From positions 147,657-211,656 of the forward strand of contig CAJXUA010000005.1 of the NCBI GenBank assembly GCA_913060695.1: 64,000 nt of DNA, in the 5' to 3' direction. The notes under the pieces were generated by a model. The model worked only from the letters and a program-made list of their open reading frames with translations. It was not told where the DNA came from and did not search any database. Shown here piece by piece: positions 53,195 to 60,442 of this stretch; position 1 is the first letter of the stretch; every line of letters starts with the position of its first letter. This DNA comes from an uncultured Gammaproteobacteria bacterium. GTDB lineage: Bacteria > Pseudomonadota > Gammaproteobacteria > Pseudomonadales > Pseudohongiellaceae. Made by a program: the position numbers and the translations under genes.

Positions 53195-53986
53195 ATGCGC
53201 AATCAACACGGTGACTTCATCTGGTATGAGTTATTAACTACAGACCTTGATGCTGCGGTGCGGTTTTATATTGAAGTGCTTGGCTGGGGTGTTGAAGATT
53301 CAGGTCAGCCCAATATGGATTATCGCCTCGCTTTTGCCGAAGACGCCCCCATCGCAGGCCTAATGACCATGCCGCAAGAGGCGATAAGTGCGGGCGCTCT
53401 ACCTGTCTGGGTTGGCTATGTAGCAGTTGACGATGTCGACCAAGCAGTTGCCAATATCCAAGCGGCAGGTGGCAGCGTGCAGATGCCAGCGTTTGAAGTG
53501 CCCGAAGTAGGACGTATGGCGATGGTGATGGACGCAGATGGAATTCCGTTCTATGTCATGCGAGGGGCTAGCGACGATATTAGCGATGCCTTTACCTTGG
53601 ACAAAATTGGACACTGTGGCTGGAACGAACTCGCCGCGAAGAATCTCGATGGGGCAGTCAAGTTCTACAGCGAGCAATTCGGCTGGACCATCGGTTTCGA
53701 GATGGATATGGGGGAGATGGGGGCCTATAAATTCTTCGAGCAGAAGGGGCACGCAATAGGCGGTATGATGCAGGCGAATGATGCTGCTGGCCCTCCCATC
53801 TGGAGCTTCTATTTCCGCGTGGCCGATATAGATAAGGCTGCTACGAAGATCACCGCCGCGGGCGGCAAGATTCTCCACGGCCCAGCAGAGGTGCCTGGTA
53901 ATGACTTCGTTATCAATGGCCTCGATCCACAGGGCGTACTCTTCTCGGTCGTAGGCGCTAGAGTAAACACGGAGTCGCAGCGATGA
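53195..53986 (+). CDS. VOC-family protein with two glyoxalase-like domains
   Basis: 263 residues. Two VOC repeats: residues about 5-125 (GDFIWYELLTTDLDAAVRFYIEVLGWGVED) and 135-255 (GHCGWNELAAKNLDGAVKFYSEQFGWTIG). Resembles the CFP30B-like group. Metal site His/Glu residues are not all evident. Likely a detoxification or binding protein acting with its neighbours. It overlaps the following phnB-like gene by four bases. Confidence 0.82.
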   Translation: MRNQHGDFIWYELLTTDLDAAVRFYIEVLGWGVEDSGQPNMDYRLAFAEDAPIAGLMTMPQEAISAGALPVWVGYVAVDDVDQAVANIQAAGGSVQMPAFEVPEVGRMAMVMDADGIPFYVMRGASDDISDAFTLDKIGHCGWNELAAKNLDGAVKFYSEQFGWTIGFEMDMGEMGAYKFFEQKGHAIGGMMQANDAAGPPIWSFYFRVADIDKAATKITAAGGKILHGPAEVPGNDFVINGLDPQGVLFSVVGARVNTESQR

Positions 53987-54459
53987 GTAAAATTGCGCCG
54001 TGTTTGTGGTTCAATGGAGAGGGCGAAGAGGCCGCCAAATTTTACGTATCCTTGTTTGAAGATTCAGGCATTGATGTCGTGATTCCCTGTGGCGACGGCA
54101 TGCCTTTTCCTGCAGGCTCTGCTCTAATGGTGGAGTTCCGTCTAGCAGGTCAACGCTATCAAGCGCTCAACGGCGGACCGCAGTTCCCGCAAACCGAAGC
54201 CGTCTCCCTTTCTGTCAGTTGCAAAGATCAGGCGGAAGTGGACTTCTTCTGGGACGCGTTAATTGCGAACGGTGGGGCGCCAAGCCAATGTGGTTGGCTC
54301 AAGGACCGTTTCGGCGTGTCATGGCAGATTGTGCCGCAGTGCTGGAACGAGTTCATGAGTAGTCGTGACGACGGCGGAAAGGCTCGCGCAATGCAGGCTT
54401 TAATGACAATGAGCAAGTTCGACATCGCGGCGCTAGAGGCCGCCTTCAAAGGAGAATGA
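53983..54459 (+). CDS. PhnB-like VOC protein
   Basis: 158 residues. KIAPCLWFNGEGEEAAKFYVSLFEDSG, then LNGGPQFPQTEAVSLSVSCKDQAEVDFFWDAL and CGWLKDRFGVSWQIVP match the PhnB/3-demethylubiquinone methyltransferase-like VOC subfamily. Despite the name, no methyltransferase function is shown for such proteins. Start overlaps the preceding stop (ATGA). Confidence 0.87.
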   Translation: MSKIAPCLWFNGEGEEAAKFYVSLFEDSGIDVVIPCGDGMPFPAGSALMVEFRLAGQRYQALNGGPQFPQTEAVSLSVSCKDQAEVDFFWDALIANGGAPSQCGWLKDRFGVSWQIVPQCWNEFMSSRDDGGKARAMQALMTMSKFDIAALEAAFKGE

Positions 54460-54460
54460 T

Positions 54461-54538
54461 TTGAGGGATGAAATAGTGCAAGAGATCGAAGCGTCTATTG
54501 GGCAGTATTTAGTGAGGCACACATCATGCGCGAAGTAA
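54461..54538 (+). CDS. possible 25-residue peptide between phnB-like and S4 genes
   Basis: TTG 54461, seven bases after a strong AAAGGAG, opens 25 codons (RDEIVQEIEASIG in the first half) that overlap the start of the S4 gene. The good ribosome site has no other start nearby, which is the main reason to list it. It could serve only to couple translation. Confidence 0.25.
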   Translation: MRDEIVQEIEASIGQYLVRHTSCAK

Positions 54539-54741
54539 TTATTAGCCGCGAGCCGGTTGAGCTATATAAGATATTGAAGTTCGAAGGGCTCGCGGAGAAT
54601 GGCGGCTCCGCAAAACTGATCGTGTCCGAGGGGCATGTAAAAGTAAACGGCGAAGTCGAGACGCGCAAGCGCCGCAAGATCGTCTCTGGAGATAGCATAG
54701 AATTCCAGGGTGAGACTTTACAGATTAAGCTTGAGAGTTAA
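54526..54741 (+). CDS. RNA-binding S4 domain protein (YbcJ-like)
   Basis: 71 residues. IISREPVELYKILKFEGLAENGGSAKLIVSEGHVKVNGEVETRKRRKI is a complete S4 domain of the YbcJ/RlbA type. Probable RNA-binding protein with a role in translation or ribosome work. Last gene of the TetR operon; its presence with VOC genes is unexplained. Confidence 0.9.
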   Translation: MREVIISREPVELYKILKFEGLAENGGSAKLIVSEGHVKVNGEVETRKRRKIVSGDSIEFQGETLQIKLES

Positions 54742-54761
54742 GTGAATATTTGGAAAGCCCG

Positions 54762-55319
54762 TCAATCGCGAAGGGATTTTTCCACTATGAGAGTCAGCTC
54801 ACCGTCGAGGCTGAGCTGATTCTTGTCCTTCCAATACTGCGCTATTCCGGCTTCACCTTTCTTTATCGCCCAGTCCTGTAGTTGCTCGCGCTCTTCACTA
54901 TAGTCGAAGAAGGGCACGGCCATGCCGCAGGATGTTTGCACCATATCGATTTGCATGTCGAAAATTTGCCTTGCGCCGGGTAGGGGGTCGAATTGTGTAA
55001 AGAGCTCTTCCCAGTCGGCATCGCCTCTGTGAACTGCGCGGGCAGTGCCATAGAGGCGGAGGATCATAGGACTACCTTCGAAAGCGCAGAACATCAGGGT
55101 CATGCGCGGGGCGCTTAGCAAGTGGGCTGCGGTCTCATTGCCACTGCCAGTCACATTCAGCCAGAGAACACGGTTGAGGGACTGTATACGCAAGGAATTC
55201 ATGCCCTTAGGAGAAACATTCACTTTACCCTGTGGCGCAGCAGTGCCGACAAAAAAGATCTTCTGTGACTCGATAAAACTCGTGAGTTTGTCATTCAATG
55301 CATCGTATTGCTGGCCCAT
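54762..55319 (-). CDS. pyridoxamine-5'-phosphate-oxidase-fold flavin protein
   Basis: 185 residues. Split-barrel FMN-binding fold: FFVGTAAPQGKVNVSPKGMNSLRI, RVLWLNVTGSGNETAAHLLSAPRMTLMFCAF, and the C-terminal half with MVQTSCGMAVPFFDY. Differs from PdxH; likely a flavin reductase or general stress protein. It converges on the S4 gene. Confidence 0.85.
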   Translation of the reverse strand: MGQQYDALNDKLTSFIESQKIFFVGTAAPQGKVNVSPKGMNSLRIQSLNRVLWLNVTGSGNETAAHLLSAPRMTLMFCAFEGSPMILRLYGTARAVHRGDADWEELFTQFDPLPGARQIFDMQIDMVQTSCGMAVPFFDYSEEREQLQDWAIKKGEAGIAQYWKDKNQLSLDGELTLIVEKSLRD

Positions 55320-55425
55320 CTAATGATCTCCTTTTATTCGTGTTCACTGCTATCGAACGGCAGGTTTAAATCGAGTATTAACGCAGCGTGGATCCCCACT
55401 AACAACAAAGCTCAGGACTACTAAG

Positions 55426-55989
55426 CTATCGAGTTGAGGTGGCTACGTTTAAAGTCATACTTACGTCATCGATTGAGACTGGGCCAATTCGAAATAGGTC
55501 TTTGCTGTAGCCCGTGTCCTCGAAGCCTAGAGATTTGTAGAGTTTGCGAGCTGGTGTGTTGTGGGCGAATACCATTAGGTCTAGCCAATCGACCGTGTCG
55601 ATACTGCGCGCGAAGTCGATGCCAGTCTGCATCAAGCGCTTACCTAAACCCATCGCTCGGTATTCCTCTTCTATGCCGATTCCAAGCAAGCAACGATGAG
55701 AACTTGTGCGCAGCGCATAGCCTTTTAAATCCACATGACCACACACCTTACCAGTTCCCGTCTCTACAGCCATAAACCAGCGCTGCCACTTCGGTTCTCC
55801 TATGGGGATCTCAATCTTCTCAATGTCGATACCTGATGGCCCGATCGGATCGTCTGGCGCATAGGGGAAGAAGTGAAAGCCGTTACGGCCTGATTCGGAG
55901 AAGTGGCGCTTAAGATGCGCTTGGAGTGCTGGCACATCCTGCTTTGTGACCAAACGAATTTCGATTTTTTGTGTTGATGTCCTAGTCAT
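55426..55989 (-). CDS. GNAT N-acetyltransferase
   Basis: 187 residues. Acetyl-CoA loop RAMGLGKRLMQTGIDFA and a following N-T-P-A-R-K-L-Y-K-S-L-G-F segment are standard GNAT. Substrate unknown. It lies 32 bp downstream of the PaiB-like gene and 106 bp upstream of the flavin-protein gene, in the same direction. Confidence 0.83.
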   Translation of the reverse strand: MTRTSTQKIEIRLVTKQDVPALQAHLKRHFSESGRNGFHFFPYAPDDPIGPSGIDIEKIEIPIGEPKWQRWFMAVETGTGKVCGHVDLKGYALRTSSHRCLLGIGIEEEYRAMGLGKRLMQTGIDFARSIDTVDWLDLMVFAHNTPARKLYKSLGFEDTGYSKDLFRIGPVSIDDVSMTLNVATSTR

Positions 55990-56021
55990 AAGTTCAACTC
56001 AGTATTCCCTTGGCAAAACTT

Positions 56022-56666
56022 TTACGGCGTCGTCTTTCTCATGTCTTTCATGCTGCGGGCCAGTGCATTTCCCTCAGCATGCTCTCCGCCATCGAGCCCC
56101 GCGACAATCGCTTGCTGATCTGATTCTGACTTATTCTGGCTCAGTTTCCATTTGCCGATAACGCGATTAATCGAGAACTCAATGCCCACGATGCCGCGCA
56201 GCATGCGAGTGATGTATTCGTCCGGTGCGTCCTCTAGCTGCCAGGGTGCAGCCATTGCTCCTTCGTGCTCACCGGTTAGTCTGGGCAGATGTTCCCGCAG
56301 CCAGTCTGGGTCGTCATGAATACTTACTGTGCCGTAGGCATGGACTGCTAGGTAATTCCATGTGGGCACTACCTTTCCCGTAAGCGCTTTTTCCTCGTAC
56401 CAAGACGGGCTGATATAGGCGTTCGGGCCTTGGAAAATCATGAGTACGTCATGGGGGTGGGCGAGATCGTTCAGGATGGGATTGGCGCGCGCGACATGTC
56501 CTTGCAGTTCACCATGGGGTGCCGGACCGGGGCTAAATAGTAGGGGAATATGATTGGCATTTAGCTCGCCTTCGACTTGGGTCACGATGGTAGCGAGTGG
56601 GTACTGACGAATTAGACTCTGCAGCACATGGGGGCGCGTTTCTTCAAAATGTCGTGGAATGTACAT
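56022..56666 (-). CDS. paiB: PaiB-type FMN-binding protein
   Basis: 214 residues. MYIPRHFEETRPHVLQSLIRQYPLATIVTQ and VPTWNYLAVHAYGTVSIHDDPDWL are diagnostic for the PaiB family. In Bacillus it is described as a negative transcriptional regulator of sporulation and protease genes, but the fold is a flavin-binding split barrel and many members are likely enzymes. The gene lies 14 bp after the marC-like gene. Confidence 0.9.
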   Translation of the reverse strand: MYIPRHFEETRPHVLQSLIRQYPLATIVTQVEGELNANHIPLLFSPGPAPHGELQGHVARANPILNDLAHPHDVLMIFQGPNAYISPSWYEEKALTGKVVPTWNYLAVHAYGTVSIHDDPDWLREHLPRLTGEHEGAMAAPWQLEDAPDEYITRMLRGIVGIEFSINRVIGKWKLSQNKSESDQQAIVAGLDGGEHAEGNALARSMKDMRKTTP

Positions 56667-56680
56667 CCTGCCACCTAGGC

Positions 56681-57280
56681 TTAAAGGCTCTCAATAAAAT
56701 CGCGAATACCATTGAGCAGCATCTGTGTTGCCAGAATGACCAGCACCATGCCCATTAATCGCTCCAACGCTCGTGACCCGCGCTTGCCGATTATCTTCAA
56801 TAGAGCAGGAGAGCTCAGCAGGATTACGGTGGCGCCGAGCCACGCCATTATTAGCGCCAGGCTCCACTCGATCATGCGATCGGGTTGATTCGAACTTAGG
56901 AGTAACAACACAGCAATAGTCGAAGGTCCAGCTGTTAAGGGCACCGCTAGGGGCACTATGAACGGGTCATCCTCTACCTTCTCGTCATCGTTGTTCTGGG
57001 CGGACGGGAATATCATGCGCAGCGAGATAATGAATAGCAGCACGCCGCCGGCAATGTTTAGGGATGACTGCGAAAGTCCTAGGAACGCGAGAATCGCGTT
57101 ACCCGCTAAGAGAAAGCTTAGCAGTATGAATAGCGCGATTAGGAGTTCGCGCGCGACTACGCGGGTGCGCCTTTTCTCGTCTAAATTCGATAGGATTGCA
57201 TTGAATATTGGCACGTTGCCAATGGGGTCCATCACGAGAAAAAGCGTGACTGCAGCGGAGCTGATCTCTATCCAATTCAC
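56681..57280 (-). CDS. MarC-family integral membrane protein (YhgN-like)
   Basis: 199 residues, six helices. FLVMDPIGNVPIFNAIL, GNAILAFLGLSQSSLNIAGGVLLFIISLRMIF and PLAVPLTAGPSTIAVLLLL are family hallmarks. MarC was once linked to multiple antibiotic resistance but is not involved; function unknown. First of a minus-strand run with paiB and a GNAT gene. Confidence 0.9.
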   Translation of the reverse strand: MNWIEISSAAVTLFLVMDPIGNVPIFNAILSNLDEKRRTRVVARELLIALFILLSFLLAGNAILAFLGLSQSSLNIAGGVLLFIISLRMIFPSAQNNDDEKVEDDPFIVPLAVPLTAGPSTIAVLLLLSSNQPDRMIEWSLALIMAWLGATVILLSSPALLKIIGKRGSRALERLMGMVLVILATQMLLNGIRDFIESL

Positions 57281-57362
57281 TTGCTTACCTCAGGAATAAA
57301 ATGGCGCTGGACATGATTATCCTCCAAAACTCCCGAAGAGTCCTGCTTTGCTTATCTATTCA

Positions 57363-57497
57363 TTAGCTCGCGTTGTTAGAAAGGAAACTGAGTAGGCGGG
57401 ACTCCAGCATGTCGCCCACGCCAGGCACGAAAAGTATAGAGGCGATAATGAGCGCGCTTATTACTAAGCAGAGAATAAAATAGTTTGTCCACTTCAT
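57363..57497 (-). CDS. 44-residue membrane protein, overlooked small gene
   Basis: ATG 57497 overlaps the TGA of the upstream gene (ATGA) and is preceded by AGGAGG at ideal spacing. The peptide starts MKWTNYFILCLVISALIIASILFV, one helix, followed by a short acidic and basic tail ending FLSNNAS. Translation seems well supported. No family recognised; being coupled, it may work with the secreted 173-residue protein. Confidence 0.65.
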   Translation of the reverse strand: MKWTNYFILCLVISALIIASILFVPGVGDMLESRLLSFLSNNAS

Positions 57498-58015
57498 CGA
57501 GTGCCTCCTCTCGGAGCGACTTGGAAGACCCAAGTATTGCCCGTTTCGATAGCCTGTCTGGTGGTAGGGCTATCATATTTATTGGTCAACACGCTTGCTA
57601 CGCCATCCAGCTCTCCACCTTGAAAGACCCGAATGAGGCGCCGCGGGTAACGGATACCGTTAATGCGGACAAGCGCAGCGCCATCTCCCTCGTCGGCCTC
57701 AATAGCCCAGTGTTTCCACATGCGCCCTAGGATGGAGCCCATATAGCCAGAAACGACATAAAGCCGCCCGTTGACCGGAACCGCCCAGACAAGACGAGAA
57801 GTCATAGACTCATCGAGCTGCAACTCTATGGTCTGAATATCTGAGGTGAAACTCCAGTCTGGCTCTGGTCCATTATAAATGGGGCCCGATGTGAGTTCTC
57901 CGCCAGGGAAGAGAATGGAAGGGCCGTCGGCGTCGCTCAACTCGTAGCGCAAGGCACCGAATGCCACAGTGGGAATTAGTATGATCAAGCCAAGTAGCTG
58001 AAAAATTATTCTCAT
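57494..58015 (-). CDS. membrane-anchored or secreted protein of unknown function
   Basis: 173 residues with an N-terminal hydrophobic segment (IIFQLLGLIILIPTVAFGALRY) and no clear cleavage site. The rest is mixed beta-strand, with WAVPVNGRLYVVSGYMGSILGRMWKHW and a basic RYPRRLIRVFQGGE region, which could be a split-barrel-like fold similar to flavin or deazaflavin proteins, but I cannot confirm this. It overlaps the small membrane protein gene by four bases. Confidence 0.6.
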   Translation of the reverse strand: MRIIFQLLGLIILIPTVAFGALRYELSDADGPSILFPGGELTSGPIYNGPEPDWSFTSDIQTIELQLDESMTSRLVWAVPVNGRLYVVSGYMGSILGRMWKHWAIEADEGDGAALVRINGIRYPRRLIRVFQGGELDGVASVLTNKYDSPTTRQAIETGNTWVFQVAPRGGTR

Positions 58016-58068
58016 AGCGTTTGCCTAGAGACTGCAACGAGTCTCGGTATTTTAAAACGAAAAAGTCT

Positions 58069-58377
58069 CTATGCGTTTAGTAGCGGGCGTAAGAAACTAC
58101 GTTCATAGCTAATGATGCATTCGGTGTCTTTTGCGTATTGAAATGCCGCTATGCACTCGGCATCTTTAAATGAGGCTAAACGGTATTGCTCATAAGTCGC
58201 TAAACTTGCAAAACTAAATATCGCATAGGCGATGTTATTGGCTCCTTCGCCGGGCAGAAAGTAACCATGATGTTGGCCACCAAACTTCTCGACCAGTGGC
58301 AGCCAGAGTTTGGCGTAGTGTTCGAACTCGCGCAGTTTCTTCGGGTCGATCACGTATCTAAGATGACAGCTGATCAT
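58069..58377 (-). CDS. NIPSNAP-family protein
   Basis: 102 residues. MISCHLRYVIDPKKLREFEHYAKLWLPLVEKFGG, then YEQYR and the late ISYERSFLRPL match NIPSNAP-type dimeric alpha/beta-barrel proteins. Function unknown; often near oxidoreductase genes. Confidence 0.85.
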   Translation of the reverse strand: MISCHLRYVIDPKKLREFEHYAKLWLPLVEKFGGQHHGYFLPGEGANNIAYAIFSFASLATYEQYRLASFKDAECIAAFQYAKDTECIISYERSFLRPLLNA

Positions 58378-58406
58378 AAGGGTCTCAAGTTGTGTCGCTT
58401 GCGGCC

Positions 58407-59402
58407 TTACTCGGCCGCTCTACGCTCTTCGGCACGTGCGCCCGATAATATGCCTTCGAGTGCATAATTGCCCTCGTGACAGGCATACTCGTAGATTGGG
58501 TCTTCGCTATGTGTGTAGTTGATGACGGCGGTCCATGGGCGCTCCCATGTCTGTTCGTCCTCGATGGTGAACTCGTAACGCAGGACATCGTCGGCGGTGC
58601 GAGTAAAACGTTCGGTAAACAGCCGGTTGCCCCGCGCGCCCATGAATACGCTCTCGTCAGAGAAATTACGAGTTTCTATAACTAGGGTGTCGCCTTCGAA
58701 GTGGCCGCGTGAGTCGCCATGCCACAGGCGTATATCGGCATCGATATGGTCGCCCGCATCTAAAGGAATAAGGCGCACATCGTGGATCATTTCCTGAATG
58801 ATGGCGACATGGGTAGCACTCTGCACAATCTGGTAATAACTATTATAGCCAGCCAGCATATAGGGCATGCCATAGGTGATACAGCGCTCTTGCAATGGGC
58901 GTGAGGTGTAGGAATCCGAGGGGTTCTCCCGTCGAATTCTTGCCTCGGCGGTCATGCGTTCGCGGGCCTCGGGTAGCATTGCTGGTAGGCGACCATTAGG
59001 GGGATCGACAATAAGGGAGGTGCGGCGCTCTACGTTGCGACTGGACATCCAGCTCTGATCGTAGTTGCCGGTGGACGGGTCATAGGACTCTACCTCTCCG
59101 GTGATTACCGCATTGAGGAAACCGTCGCCGAATAGTGCATCGCCTCCGCCACTTTCGATCTCCGCCGCACGCGCTAGTAGACGTTGATATTCATCTTCAG
59201 TCAATGTTGCGCGATCGGCGAAAAACTCGGGCCGTTGTAGTGGGGTGGTGCTGTTGTTCGCCCATACACCTTGCAGGTCAGGTTGGCCATTGAGAGTGCG
59301 AGGCGCTACATAATCGTCCTGAGCACTAATAAGGGGGGCGCTCAACATCAGCGCAAGGGCGATGATGGATTTCTGGAAGCGCATACTGTTTTGTATTCTC
59401 AT
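58407..59402 (-). CDS. secreted protein of unknown function, paralogue of the next gene
   Basis: 331 residues, ATG 59402 after GAGGATATC. Signal peptide (SIIALALMLSAPLISAQD). The mature part begins with L-N-G-Q-P-D-L-Q-G-V-W and holds EGDTLVIETRNF and TWERPWTAVINY, which recur in the neighbour: EGDTLVIDVTEQ and YTRPWTMKMPLY. Both therefore belong to one family of secreted proteins with a beta-rich C-terminal half and conserved Cys. No function recognised. It lies 53 bp downstream of its paralogue. Confidence 0.7.
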   Translation of the reverse strand: MRIQNSMRFQKSIIALALMLSAPLISAQDDYVAPRTLNGQPDLQGVWANNSTTPLQRPEFFADRATLTEDEYQRLLARAAEIESGGGDALFGDGFLNAVITGEVESYDPSTGNYDQSWMSSRNVERRTSLIVDPPNGRLPAMLPEARERMTAEARIRRENPSDSYTSRPLQERCITYGMPYMLAGYNSYYQIVQSATHVAIIQEMIHDVRLIPLDAGDHIDADIRLWHGDSRGHFEGDTLVIETRNFSDESVFMGARGNRLFTERFTRTADDVLRYEFTIEDEQTWERPWTAVINYTHSEDPIYEYACHEGNYALEGILSGARAEERRAAE

Positions 59403-59455
59403 GGAGATATCCTCGTGTTTTTTACACGGCTCTGTTCTTTGTCAAAGCAGGCGTT

Positions 59456-60313
59456 CTACTCCTGATCTACATCTGCTCCTTTGACGAGGTGGCCGTAGAG
59501 CAATTCCTCGGCGAACTCGACACACTTGAATTCCAGCAATTGCGCATTCTCTTCGAGTCGACGGTATAGGGGCATCTTCATGGTCCATGGGCGGGTATAG
59601 ACCCCTGGGTCCTCGAGACGTGCCTCATATTCGATGACATCGCGACTGCGGAAAGTGTAGCGTTCGGTCACTTTAAGTTGTTCTGTATGGTGATTTCCTG
59701 AGCGATCTAGCCATGAATCAGGCATCTGCTCGGTCACATCGATCACCAGCGTGTCGCCCTCCCAGCGGCCAATGGAGTGCCCCATCCAGCTTGGCACTGG
59801 GGCTGAAAAGTCGGGTCGATTCATATAGACGATACGATTCGCACTGGCGAACTCATAGGCCATGATGATGTGTTCTGGCGACTGCACGATCTGAAAGGGG
59901 AAGGGCATGTAGTTGGCGCGTGGTACGCCGGGCATATAGCACTTAACAGCTGGGTCTCGTGTTAGCCAGTTGGCTTGATTTTCTTGTTGCTTGGCGCGCG
60001 CAGCCGGCGTGTAGGGGATCTGTCCGCCTACCACCACGCCAAGACCTGCTGGGAAGGCGCCAGTGGCTGCCCACTTGTAGTCGGGGCCGTATCGAGCATT
60101 ATGAGGCTCTATACCCCAGTGGTTGTTACCTAAGGCCTGCCACAGGCCATTGAAGTCAGGGCGGCCATCGGCAGTGCGAGCAATATCGTCCGCATCGGCA
60201 GCAAAGGCGCTAGGGGTAAGCGCGATCAGCGCTGCGCTCATGCTGAGGCAAATGACAGAGCTATATCGAAAGGCTATATGGAGTAAATTCGCCATCTTTT
60301 CTAGTATTCCCAT
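59456..60313 (-). CDS. secreted protein of unknown function, paralogue of the preceding gene
   Basis: 285 residues using ATG 60313; ATG 60298 (MANLLHIAFRY) is an equally good start and no clear ribosome site decides. Signal peptide ends PSAFAAD. D-G-R-P-D-F-N-G-L-W at the mature start matches the neighbour's N-G-Q-P-D-L-Q-G-V-W. Shares GDTLVI and RPWT motifs with it. Cys pairs (KCYMPG, FKCVEF) may bind metal or form a disulfide. Function unknown. Confidence 0.7.
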   Translation of the reverse strand: MGILEKMANLLHIAFRYSSVICLSMSAALIALTPSAFAADADDIARTADGRPDFNGLWQALGNNHWGIEPHNARYGPDYKWAATGAFPAGLGVVVGGQIPYTPAARAKQQENQANWLTRDPAVKCYMPGVPRANYMPFPFQIVQSPEHIIMAYEFASANRIVYMNRPDFSAPVPSWMGHSIGRWEGDTLVIDVTEQMPDSWLDRSGNHHTEQLKVTERYTFRSRDVIEYEARLEDPGVYTRPWTMKMPLYRRLEENAQLLEFKCVEFAEELLYGHLVKGADVDQE

Positions 60314-60407
60314 TCTTGTTTTTATTGCGCTATGCGGGCGTTCGGGACGCCTGCATAGCAAGGAATGATGGGCGGTACTATCCCATGAGTTTGCGCGATA
60401 ACGCAAG

Positions 60408-60442
60408 CTGATAGGCGCACTTGGGAATGGCGTGCCTATCAG
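60408..60442 (-). terminator. inverted repeat overlapping the valS stop
   Basis: CTGATAGGC (60408-60416) and GCCTATCAG (60434-60442) are perfect 9-bp arms that include the valS stop codon. No T-run on the minus strand, so termination is uncertain. Confidence 0.35.
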
